Positions 55,301 to 64,000 of a stretch of 64,000 bases of DNA are shown piece after piece; positions within the stretch are counted from its first letter, which is position 1; each line of letters opens with the position of its first letter. Made by a program: the position numbers and the translations under genes. The DNA is taken from assembly GCF_004337985.1 (NCBI RefSeq), contig NW_021940918.1:3949429-4013428 (forward strand), written 5' to 3'. This DNA comes from Pyricularia pennisetigena (taxonomy: Eukaryota > Ascomycota > Sordariomycetes > Magnaporthales > Pyriculariaceae). The notes beneath the pieces were generated by a model, which had not been told where the DNA came from, made no database searches, and saw nothing but the letters and a program-made list of their open reading frames with translations.

Positions 55301-55912
55301 CCGAAATTAATAGAGTGGCACGAACCAGATAAACCAACCCAGATGCAGCTCGAGCCGCTGGGATGGCAAGCCCAACCGAAGCCGGACGCAAGTTCAAATC
55401 AACAGAACGCAGCGCAGGCCTTTCCAGAGCTACCAGCAGGCTCAGTCGCGGAGGGAGCTTCACCCGCACTCGCAGAGCATAGTTCGAACGCAGCCGCAAA
55501 TGAGGCATTGGACTGCAGTTTGGGGGTTGAGGGTGTACAAGAAGCACCCACAGAAGTAGATCACAGTTTGGGCATGGCTGAGCAGGTGAGAGAGAAACAT
55601 AGCCTGGCTGCTGAGGGAGTACAAATAAGGAACCAGGTCGAGGCTGGGAGGGCAGTGAAAAGGCAGCGCAGAAATGGTATGATGCTTAATTTCGGCCTGG
55701 CTCCCAGAAAAGAATCGCCAGATGGGTCTCCCGGACCAGGCAACCCTCCTGAGGCTGAAAAGCACGAACCCCGCAGCATGTATCAAAGCCAAAAGCCGCA
55801 GTCAACAGGCCATCGAGAGGCCGACATTAGAGAGACAGAAGGGTCCTTTGCACAAACAAGGACAGAGTTGCGTGACTCTGCATCATCTAGTCATTCCGAA
55901 TCGACATTATGA
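52307..55912 (+). CDS. DUF3723 protein, 1201 residues
   Basis: Intronless frame of 1201 codons, ATG at 52307. The N-terminal third matches DUF3723: an opening with RCPVKSLVPY (12-21), LSEKHIDRLSEVF, and the hallmark AYIEGRHRIEALR (102-114), a ParB/Srx-like arrangement in which EGRHR corresponds to the GxHR nucleotide-binding motif (inference). The middle is conserved-looking; after about residue 520 it is low complexity. Residues 742-806 are four to five AEQSEDxxMxDxPE-type repeats, 842-872 is Arg/Ser-rich, and a VKRQRR basic patch near 1117 may direct it to the nucleus. Known: DUF3723 genes are recurrent cargo of Starship giant transposons. Its frame is intact although the surroundings are decayed. 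Confidence 0.83.
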   Translation: MDNPLRKIGIVRCPVKSLVPYATESRRQLSEKHIDRLSEVFDGHYDADNENYFVEGIVTPKNLAEILENLQLSKKNLHQTLRLGNTPGGLGKYPTLTNFSIAYIEGRHRIEALRSSATKFIGVVLLSVRGEWIEFPTKLGLPDPDQAQIHSRLTQYSHESRYSDGDVYRMIRKCEVEHDRDKWLCRLSKAKRKALGTLLKNQKITEAFDKLMEFPGVIAGLQLGNIHRHLALHIDEEVLCYLEYVYKTWDYILQTDECPPPKSHVDLASVTKLQRLAPASRKDAQDIKTMFQNLFPAIKDPDMRKRLQDNVLSIATMIPSLVTFHENMKYISIGAKILRENLAPKSLRGTTLFRCLTQKDYWKAPKRSYMEIGKGNFVVLSSPIIEESYLHYKQLFLAALRHFTELSTESALQDTREEKMSARELEQTKTYLNRLALCFGFDNPKIRKIRDNPSGEKRGPEFSLRKATSAEWRSGIPFTRTYLELESTGFLHRIKDWPQGMAATPLLVFSDIINGFFRTTPFERDLSLPGMAFEGPTGGVIRDHIHSNRQSGTRYVAPNRLPISVIMPGQSSVRSSQVAENSTNGQIQRQGGQAITQNSAALEPIASPAPSFESLPDVEEGFTINALTLPSPAGLIMAGTESYGAGTELVPAGSLPPARISLDPEPVGSPFSNALRQGNPFGADPAQASPMGLVPIISYPMTLAPLPILGNMQVSNVRSWHGNHGYISPTSWPATQASGLGAEQSEDTAMQDRPEAEQSEDAAMNDAPQAEQSEHTEMNDTVMNERSEAEQSDDTVMNDRPESEQSQNLGTSPRPRVRDCENRYRSNARTDNGNNKPRVASNRRGRSRSRSKNRRDNDRKGDRRYRSRSRDQRNDGAQHVSEIERGSDRDQRPRVRKVDERPQPIFEDPDSTDSESLIDAVPLLLGPTVEEVLDGPENPLELQTSPQWRREEAENSSQKQMIIRPWSSQEVSGPIPHIHGQFSKQQTHPRADTLHTPEPKLIEWHEPDKPTQMQLEPLGWQAQPKPDASSNQQNAAQAFPELPAGSVAEGASPALAEHSSNAAANEALDCSLGVEGVQEAPTEVDHSLGMAEQVREKHSLAAEGVQIRNQVEAGRAVKRQRRNGMMLNFGLAPRKESPDGSPGPGNPPEAEKHEPRSMYQSQKPQSTGHREADIRETEGSFAQTRTELRDSASSSHSESTL
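54530..54726 (+). repeat. Coding tandem repeat in DUF3723 gene
   Basis: Imperfect repeats of 42-57 bases encode units of AEQSE(D/H)xxMND; four units and the start of a fifth are recognisable. Acidic and Gln/Ser-rich, so probably a disordered spacer. Confidence 0.85.
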
Positions 55913-58904
55913 GCTGAATCGCATAGGCCTAGAATTCAGCTTCGTGCGGTCTTTCAATGTCGTAATCATCCGGAGCTTCAAACGTGGCTCGTGCCACCTC
56001 CACAGCAAAATTTAACCCTGGAGTAAACAAAAGACAATCCTTCTGATCGGTCCTGTGAATATTCGGCAGCCGTTATTTCAAGGGGCGAAACTCATCACTG
56101 CAAGAGCTTTGTAGAAGTTTTTGCTGTGCCTCCGATTGAAAAACTACAACTTGTACGAGCGAGAGGCAGCGAGGAGGGTATCTTTGGGAGGTGCCACCAG
56201 GGGAAATTTGCAACGAAAGCCGCAGTTGTGGCCTGTCCATTGTTGCGGCTTTACTTAATGTTGACGTTGAGATGAACAGTTTCTTCCAATCAGTTAGCCG
56301 CCGCTTAAGCGCTTTCGCATTTTCGATTTTTGTTTCAATTAACGAATATCAGGTTCGCGTTTGCCAGGGGATTTATATAAACTGTGCAATAGTGAAATAA
56401 AAATCTTTGCTCTGACCTGACGTGCGACGCTAAAACTCGTTGCGTTTGACACGATTTCCTGAACGAAACGACTGGAAAAATGACACCACCAATTCCAAGC
56501 GAGGTATGACCAAGGTAAGTGGAGGCAAGCTCAACTTTGGTTGATTGATTCCACCAATCATTCGACATATATCACTCTTGTTATGAACTTGGATATTGTC
56601 TTTGAATGTTGTGGAATGTACAGAATCTCACAACGACCCAGATACGAAAGAAGCGGCCCATTCGCGCACAGAACATCAACGGCACGGAAGCCTTTCCGGA
56701 ACAGGCGCAATGAAACGAACCCCTCCCATTCTCACTTCCGCTCTCTACTGCCGCTATGAAAAGACTCTGACGCGAGCGACAGTGGCTCTTGGCTTAGCTT
56801 GGCCTTAGCAATCTTTCCCCAATTTTTGGTACGCGCCAATCTGATGCGATTTCTTCGTAATATCTGCCATCTTGAACAATGACTTGCACTATTTGGGATG
56901 TTTATCGAGACAAATTCGCCATCGAAACCTGGATCCATGACCCCACCATACAGCTCAAAAGCAGCTATGAAAAAGAATATCTATTAACCGGGTTCCTTAT
57001 TCACTCCGTCGACAGAACCACAGCAACGCCACACACTGGTACACTTTCAGACAAACCGCGAACTGTGCCCAATCAACTTTGAAATGGAAATGTAAATAAA
57101 GAGGCCTCCACCAAAGGAGAAACTGTGTAACTCATAAAGTGTAGAGTAAGCGTTATAACTGCTGCAGTCCACAAATTTCACCACACCTTGCTCTCATTTT
57201 TCACACGGACTGTATGCAATTTCACCCGGCTACATATGAATTCTAATTGGACTGGGATGAGTTCCACGTGACGAGGAATTTCCAGGAAAGGAGGCCTTCG
57301 GACTGCACTTGATGATGTGAAGATCTCAGCCCAGCACCGGATGATACGCTCGGAGGGAGGTCGCAAGCACTTTTGTTTGTGGGTTGAAAGTCTCTCTCCT
57401 AATAGAGAAAACAGACGTTGGAGCACATGTTTGCCAAAGCTCCTCCCAACAGTTGTGCTGATCGTTGCATTCCCAATTCCTGCCACATATGAGCTGATGC
57501 CTTGCAACAGGTTATGCAGTCGACCAGACCATAAAGACAGGCAGTAGCCGCTCTTGCTCGGATCATTTGCTCCGTCAGCTTCAACATAATGTCAACAGGA
57601 GGTAGACAGGTTCTACTTGGTGTACCAGAAACAACAATGAGCAAGTCACCCTCGCAAATCCGCTCCCTCATCAACATCCCTTATTTCGTTGGGAAGTCAG
57701 CAAAGAGCTGTATTTACATGATTGTGATGTGACAACAATGTTTTCCTGCAGCAGACTCACGCATTGTGCCAAGCATCTGGTAGCAATCGACGCATAGTAC
57801 CGAACCCGTGATGCATGCAGTGGCTTGCACAACGTCGCTCGATAATGGATTACTTTGGATCTATGTACTGTGTAGGTTGCACGACTTGCTCTTCCCAGCT
57901 TTTCCTCGCAAACCATTTGCAGTAAATAAAATCGATGACGAACTAGTACAACCATGTTTGCATTCCGCAAGTTGTAACTTTCACAAATTACAAGCGAATA
58001 TCACTTACAAAATTAGCTGAAGATCACAGTGTTTAGGCTCTAGTACAAATGGGAGTGCATCCCTTCAAACCCAATTTGATATTTACATTCCTTGCCCTAA
58101 ACTCCAAGCCGTTCCACCGCTTCCTTGACTAAAAAGACGGTTATTCGGAGATACTGTTGCCTGCGGGTATCTCTGCTTTCATCTTGATCAAATCTCTTAG
58201 TGTATATATTTGATCAAATTGGCATGGGAAGGAGCATTTCATGAAGGAGAAGTAATACGACGACGTTATACTGGTTTACGATTACAAAGCTGGTAATCGT
58301 GTTTAGGAATGCGCTTCCGGCATCGGTAACAGGACTTTTAACGTAAGACTACCAACTCAATGCCAGCTTCCAGGCGTCACGTGGCTCAGATAGAACTAGG
58401 AACAAGCTAAACCGGTTATTCCCTTATATTTAGTATTCAAACAGAAATCGATGGCAGTCGTGGTGTGTTGAACATCGATTGTTTTCTCGCACCTCTAGTC
58501 CTGGCTGACGACCTACATGCAAAGCATGGTTCCTTGGCGGCATCGCAATCCAGGCACTTTCCCTCACACCTTCGTCAAAGAAACTGCCCATCACTGAAGC
58601 GGCGAGAGTGGTTGTTCTCCCGCGTAGTTTCGAGGCCTTTGCTGTTGGTTGTGTTAAAGCTGGAGTGATGGTCGAATTTGGCTGTTGCAACTTAGCCTTC
58701 CTGTTCAATCGACTTTAATGATTCAAGCCTTAGATTGACGTACGCTTTAATGCCAATACATGCAGTTCATCTTCTTCTTCCATATAAACTGTACTCTGGG
58801 AGCCTGTCGTCCATGTGAACGACAGGATGCCGGAATCCTCATCATCCCGCTGGACATGTCCGCTGAGTCGAAGGTTTTTTTGTATTTTCCGCGATAACGA
58901 TAGC
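55913..58904. other. Intergenic, probably decayed
   Basis: No gene supported over 3 kb. Minus-strand frame 57399-57677 looks mildly protein-like but is anonymous. The stretch separates DUF3723 from the DUF3638-type fragment. Confidence 0.45.
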
Positions 58905-59330
58905 GCCGTAGGTCACGTATGCGACCCTGGAGGAGAAGATAAAACTTTCTGGAGAATTTTAACCCTGATTTCGGGCGGAATGCAAAGGACGACTGTCTGG
59001 CCCTTCCCTAGCTTGCGCATTCTTATGCAGGCTGATACAAAATGTTAGAATAATGCACAAATTTGACATTAGACACGAGACTAGAGCAAAAAGAATAAGA
59101 ACTCACCCTGAAATAAGCGATCCTTGGCCAAATTGGCCCCAATGTGACGGCGGCCCGATAGTTGTCGGGCAGTTTCAAATCAGTGCCACGAGTGTGAGCC
59201 TCATCCAGGAATACTAGGCAAACATTAAGTGCAGTCGCAAACGGGCTGGTCTGAAGAAGCTCTTTACTTTGATGACGTTGAAAATCTCTGCGTGGTTGAT
59301 CTTCGCGGCAATAAACACATGCCTGCTTGT
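58905..59330 (-). pseudogene. DUF3638/DUF3645 giant-protein fragment
   Basis: The minus strand encodes about 110 residues of the core of the fungal DUF3638-type proteins (normally about 3000 residues): LLQTSPFATALNVCLVFLDE, then AHTRGTDLKLPDNYRAAVTLG. A one-base loss in a G run near 59130 shifts the frame; the next frame reads ANLAKDRLFQ, followed by an intact intron of 75 bases (59106-59032, donor GTGAGT, acceptor ATCAG) and ACIRMRKLGKGQTVVLCIPP. The sequence then runs into stops. The DEAH-like motif resembles a helicase Walker B. No other part of the giant gene was recognised, so this is a detached, frameshifted piece. Confidence 0.78.
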
Positions 59331-61035
59331 TCGAGGCAGGCCCCGTCGAAGGGCTCGGCGGACGACATAGCGGAGGCTGAAAAGGCTATAAGGTGTAAGC
59401 AAATTGTATTTTTGCCAACTTTAGCTGTTTGCCTTACAGGTCGTTCGAGCTTTGCTGGAACAAGATGCTACAGCAAATTGTGATGAGGATTGCTCTGCTG
59501 TTGAGGGGCTCGCTGTCCCTCACAGTCCCCAGAACATATGTTCGACAAGCGGAATCGATACCCGCGAATTAGCGTCGATTCAAAAACTCAGTTGAAATTT
59601 CTACGAATGCCTCCACAAACATTACATTCGGCCAAAATCGCCCAAAAAGACCAGGCATTTGGCTCGTGCGCGGTCATTGACTCCGGTCTGGAATAGTTGC
59701 AATAAAGGATCTTGGTGGAGTGGGCCGGGCGCGCCATCACCTGTTCACGATATTTGAAGCGACTTTACGCCACATGTTGGTGACACTTTCCTAATAGCAC
59801 GTCCCGTTTCTGGAATAGGGAACACGTAAATGCACCTTGACAATCCAAAATTGGCTGACAACCATGTTGAAAGAAACGGGGTTTGCGGTAATCTTGGAGA
59901 CTTCCTAATCGGACTTACGGGAGCGTTCTTCAACAAGCAAAGCTGTACAAGGATAAGGGGTGTTGGCACTCCCATATAAAAGTCAAATCAATAATTCTCA
60001 AAAGGTTATAGCGCGTGGTTTGTTGGTCGAAGTCAAAAAGCTAAATCACGTCCTTTGCGTAGCAAATCAGGTGTGACACCCCCACACGCATCTGTAATCG
60101 GCAATTCAGGCACGCGTTTCGTAGCTTATGCTCTAATAAATATCGACCAGACAAAATGGAAACCAATTAAAACATGTTTTTAACCGCGGTAGTCGGCTGG
60201 ACTGCACCATTATCACTGCCACCCAATTGGCCACACTGCGTCGGCAATCGCGCCAATAGTCGCCGAGATATTCGGGGTAGTGGCTGCCATTCCGAAAAAA
60301 GTAGCTTAGCTTCTGGCACTTGTTGAAAAACAAATCGTGCTATTGCAGGGCTTCAGGCCTGATTCGGGCGAAAAATGATTCCCATTCACCCGAAAACAAA
60401 GTAACCAGGTTTAAGGAAAGCTCACTTAACTTATGCCGGCAAACAAAACCAGCAGGACCAACGATCAAACTTCTTGCAGATGCCAGATTATTAGCGAGGC
60501 ACGAAATTGGCCAATGCTATTGAAGAGAAAATACCTCAATTAGTGGGCCGGTACCAAATTGCGTTTGTGATACCAGACTGTCGGCGCTGCCTCCACTTTT
60601 CGGCACACCGATGGTGACAGCCCCGCTCAAGGCAAGTCTTGAGTCGGCCAGACAGCCAAAATCCTGGATCTGGGATCCCTGAATGAGGTGCTGTGCCTGG
60701 TTCGTTGGTGGCCAAACCAACCTCACCATCCCCAATATGTGTGATGGATTTCCTGTTGGTCACATTGGACTTCCTGTGTAATGCCCGCCACAAAAGCCAT
60801 AAATTGAGCAAAATTCCCCCGAAATTTAGAAGGCTTTTGTTGTAATCACACGAACTGGTAACATAAGTTCAGACAAATGCTACCATGGCTCTAACTTCAA
60901 AGTCGCCCTCTACGTATATCAACAACTGTGGAAAAGAGGAAAATGATACGAACGGCAACTGTATGTGTCTCGTTTCAAATGCAGATGAACCGGCTGTTGA
61001 TTTTATTTATTTAGTTAATTTGCCCTACTAACTAG
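59331..61035. other. Intergenic, no supported gene
   Basis: Short frames on both strands only (for example minus 60536-60811), none with recognisable motifs. Could include further decayed pieces of large genes. Confidence 0.4.
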
Positions 61036-61719
61036 AACTGCTGTTTAGACAAGCCACCAAGCCGTATATTCCCCAATCCTTCCTGTCTAAGCGGCACTGC
61101 AAAACGCCGGCCAGCCTCCCATGTCACTTTTACCAACGGCCACCCGAAATTTGAGACAAAACAAGCTCAAAATCGCTACAAGCCCACCGCGGATTATGGT
61201 ACAGCCTGCCTTGACCGTCCTCGTCGAAATACACCCCCAGCCCAGTGCGGAAGACTTTCAGGTGGGAAACTGCAAAGAGCAGAGCAGAAACGGTCTACCA
61301 CCTTCCTTCCCGGGAGCTTACATAAGGGCCGCTGGAGGCCTAAAACCTATTATCCTGTGGTTATTCTCGCTTGGGACGACAAGCGAGTCGACATGAAAGC
61401 GATGCCCGAATGTCACTGTTTTATTGAGAAAGACGGGAGGATCGTAAGATGGGCGCCTGGTTACGAAAATAGCGGCAGCTTAGCATATGACCGGTGGTTT
61501 CCTATTATGTACCTCTGCAAAAAACCTTGTCCTGGATGGATGCATGCGCGGGACTTTTTCGAATTTGACGACAAAAAACTCTCGCAAATTTCCAGGGTGC
61601 GCGGGAGACATGCATACCTTCAAAAGGAGCCCGGAAATGGCCAATTGGAACCTACTACGAAATTTGTTGGGTTAGAGGTTAAAAAGAGTAAGACTTGGTG
61701 GGACACTGTGTTGATTTAG
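61036..61719 (+). pseudogene. Long open frame without start codon
   Basis: One frame is open from 61036 to a stop at 61719 (227 codons) but has no ATG before the middle (first at 61393). The second half is protein-like with several cysteines and aromatic residues (YYPVVILAWDDKRVDMKAMP, HCFIEKDGRIVRWAPGYE, KPCPGWMHARDFFEFDDKK). No family is recognised. It may be a 3' exon with an unseen upstream exon or a truncated gene. Confidence 0.42.
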
Positions 61720-61767
61720 GAAAAATGTACTTAGTTTGATCTGATATTTTGAAATTTCGTGTCCGAA

Positions 61768-62610
61768 TTATGAATAAGGAATTTCTCCAACGGCCTTTGC
61801 TGCGAGCAGCCTTTCAACCACTTCCAAATTACCCTGTTGTGACCCAAGTCGCAGGCTCTGATTCAAGACTTCTGTTGGCCAAGAAAACCATTCACTTAGC
61901 AAACAGCGCAATCGAGACCGAGACCGGAAGCGTCTCCAAACAATCTTTAAAAAGTCGGACATATTGCGTGAGGAACTGCCCTGGTAATTACATGCAAATA
62001 TTTCGGGTCTCCTTCTCGGAATGAACACACTGACCCGCTTTAAGGACTTCACTTTGTCGTTTTCCGAACTCAATATCATGAGAGGGAATGTCGTCCAAAA
62101 GAGCACGCGCATAAGCTGCGGCAGCCATAGCCGCAAAGCCCTGCCACTCTTTATTGATATGGCTGTCGCTGTAGTCAGAAATGCCTCGTACCACCAGGCA
62201 ATTGTAACGGTTCACAACCCCCGCCGCCTTCATCTCGAAGCAGAGGATACCCGTTTCTCTTGCGTGCTTGTCGCGGAAGATCGCATCCTCAATCTTCAGA
62301 TTGCCCGAGGCAATAACTCCGTAATGTATAGTGACTAGATCCTCTTCGTCCTGGTCACGAGGCTCCCTTGGCACAATGTAATTGTTCGAACACCCGCTAA
62401 AATTGTTGCTGCTATTCTCGTCTGCTCGAGGATGCATGTAGCTGGGTTCGTAAAGAACGTCAGTTGCTGGGCAGGAGAACATTTTCTTGCGTTTAAACCC
62501 TGCGATCGTTTTGGCAATTTTCATGCGGTGCATTTAAATGGCCCCTCCGCCAAAAGCCACTCGACGATGCACTCCAGGCCGTATTCCGCAATGTAATTAG
62601 CAAACAAACC
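61768..62610 (-). pseudogene. Degenerate PNP_UDP/ankyrin NLR remnant
   Basis: Minus strand. From about 62530 to 62000 one frame encodes the C-terminal half of the nucleoside-phosphorylase-like domain found at the N-terminus of many fungal NLR proteins: VLYEPSYMH, TIHYGVIASGN, ILCFEMKAAGVVNRYNCLVV, RGISDYSDSHINKEWQGFAA. The N-terminal half of the domain is missing. After a frameshift, 61870-61780 reads like an ankyrin unit (GSQQGNLEVVERLLAAKA). Upstream, in another frame (62610-62535), there is also an ankyrin-like piece (YGLECIVEWLLAEG), so segments are rearranged. No NACHT or NB-ARC part was found. Known: such NLRs act in non-self recognition and are frequent in accessory regions. Confidence 0.72.
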
Positions 62611-62817
62611 AATGGTAGCATATTTGATTGCGATCACAAAGGGTTGCATGTTACATTGTAACAAAAGTCCAGAAAAGAGGAGGCCTCCAAAACTCGACTT
62701 GTAGAGATGAAGTGCCACAGGTCTGCTCTTATCCTAAAACCGCTTGACCTCCTGGATCGGACTCAATTTATGCGGGCGAGGGGGCTGCTCGGTCTGCAAA
62801 TCAAATACTTGGACTTA

Positions 62818-62849
62818 GTCAGCTTTGCTGCGGGCGCAGCGAAGCTGAC
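62818..62849. repeat. 32-base imperfect palindrome
   Basis: The arms GTCAGCTTTGCTGC and GCAGCGAAGCTGAC pair with a single G-T mismatch around a four-base centre, giving a strong hairpin in either strand. It stands alone in non-coding DNA between the NLR remnant and the coiled-coil gene. Confidence 0.8.
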
Positions 62850-63258
62850 AAAGCTTGATGCAAAAACCGTTCACTTGCTACGGACTATTTTTGACAAGTT
62901 CTGTATTGGCACATATAATGAAGGATCCCCCACGTAGTACGAGGCAAAATACCCGAACAATATTACAGTCAGGTTGTAGGAAGGATTAGTTTAGGTGCAA
63001 CTCGGTGATGAAAGTTAATAAACAAAAGTAACAAAGTTCACTTCACAACTTTTGTTGTTTTCTCGATTAAGTCTGAGAATATTTACGCTCCATCCATTTT
63101 ATCACCAAATGCCCCCGCCCGGCATTCCGGAGGGGGCGTGCAAAGCGCTTATCGTGCACGGTCCAGTGGAACATATACGAACAACGCTAACCCCGCTTTT
63201 TCCACGTCGCGTCGATCATCTTTTGACATCACGGCTCAACTTATCCATAGTAGACACA

Positions 63259-64000
63259 ATGGAACCTGATTCCGACTTCTTTGCAAACGCGCCGGAAGGT
63301 GCGAGGGACTACGTCGTCGGTGCACCTAGGAGTATTCAGCAATGGATTCTGGGAAAGGTCCGCCGCCAGGGAAAGACGAAAGAGATCGAGCGACTGGAGG
63401 CCAAATACAGAGTGGAAATTGAGGCGTTAAAAGCCCAGCTCGAGGAAGCCACTTCTAGACAGAGCAAGCGAGGAAAGCCTATCGAAGTACAGCTGGTGGA
63501 GCAGCAGGCCATGCTCGAAAAGCTCGGGGCCGAAAACGAACGACTTAAACGTGAAATGGGAGAGGTGAAGCGAGGGCCACGTCCAGTAAGTCCAACAGCT
63601 CGGCAACCGCGAAGATGGTGCTAACTGATGCCCCTAGAGAAGCTATTGCCTGGCAGGTATAGGCGCGACGAAGACCAAACAAACATGGAACCTGCTTTAA
63701 AGTCTGCCTCAGCACCTGTGCCACATATGTCTAGCAACGCGTCGGGGCATAGTAGCGACACTAATGGCAGCACTCCTCCCCAGGATGTGTCCGACCCGGT
63801 CGAAGCTGATATGCCCGATGCCGCACTCAGCAGCTCCGAGACCCGGTCTTCCACGAGCACTCCCCTCAGCAGCCCCCCTAAAAGCCCCTGTGATCCGGCC
63901 AGTCAGCCCAGCAACGATATTCGGACGCAAGGAACGACCTCTGTGATTACTGCTGCGGCCATGCATCCGGAGTTTCTGGGAAATCAAGACCAGAATGATA
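63259..64000 (+). CDS. Coiled-coil protein, truncated by window edge
   Basis: Exon 1 runs 63259-63585, then an intron of 54 bases (donor GTAAGT, branch GCTAAC, acceptor CTAGAG) and exon 2 from 63640 to the edge, phase 0, still open after 229 residues. The ATG at 63259 (MEPDSDFF) is preferred; the frame is open upstream with an earlier ATG at 63109 that would add 50 residues. Residues 35-105 are a charged coiled coil (KEIERLEAKYRVEIEALKAQ, EKLGAENERLKREM) with a basic region just before it (GKVRRQGKTK), which is reminiscent of a bZIP but lacks the NxxAAxxCR motif. Exon 2 is Ser/Pro/Thr-rich and disordered. Function not recognised. Confidence 0.6.

Noticed and set aside
63052..63258. Upstream in-frame extension of the coiled-coil gene
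   Set aside because: Low protein likeness compared with the part after 63259; kept only as an alternative start.
1..64000. CRISPR arrays, bacterial operons or ribosome binding sites
   Set aside because: Introns, gene spacing and gene families show a fungal nuclear genome; no spaced direct repeats of CRISPR type occur.

Overview
The window looks like filamentous ascomycete DNA, most likely a Sordariomycete close to the Magnaporthales. The evidence is short GT-AG introns with CTAAC/CTAAT branch points, many small secreted proteins, a HET-domain gene, a DUF3723 gene, RIP-like transitions in a duplicated fragment, and a two-LysM protein whose organisation and 162-residue length match the Slp1 effector of the rice-blast fungus. 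The order-level placement rests mainly on that Slp1-like gene and is an inference. There are three N gaps (23506-23510, 25240-26078, 37165-37174), and two of them abut long poly-A runs. Homopolymer tracts of 15-52 bases occur throughout.

Left part (3-23 kb) is mostly intact genes: an Slp1-like LysM protein (minus), a CxxxC...CxxxC small secreted protein (plus), a secreted ADP-ribosyltransferase-like protein that seems to lack the family arginine (minus), a Gly/Asn/Met-repeat protein (minus, 2 exons), a Cip1-like secreted protein without a cellulose-binding module (minus, 2 exons), a Poa1-type macrodomain phosphatase (minus), mitochondrial sulfide:quinone oxidoreductase (plus), a Cys-rich secreted protein (minus), an unrecognised 300-residue protein (plus) and a six-cysteine crystallin-like secreted protein (minus, 3 exons).

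Middle part (25-49 kb) is gene-poor. A cytochrome P450 (minus) has its heme-binding end inside the large gap. Isolated fragments of metabolic genes (acyltransferase 3, FAD-dependent oxidoreductase C-terminus, an orphan transmembrane exon) lie among intergenic DNA. The most striking locus is 37.9-42.4 kb: a secreted tandem-repeat precursor with dibasic Lys-Arg sites, directly followed by a RIP-mutated, poly-T-interrupted copy of the Ala-rich gene found 3.5 kb further on. A HET-domain gene (44.2-45.4 kb) and a 59-residue zinc-finger gene (48.2 kb) follow.

Right part (50-64 kb) looks like an accessory island: a broken chromodomain gene, a 1201-codon intronless DUF3723 gene (a family often carried by Starship giant transposons), a fragment of a DUF3638-type giant protein with one frameshift, a degenerate nucleoside-phosphorylase/ankyrin NLR remnant, and a coiled-coil gene that runs off the right edge. 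No captain recombinase is visible, so the Starship link is a hypothesis.
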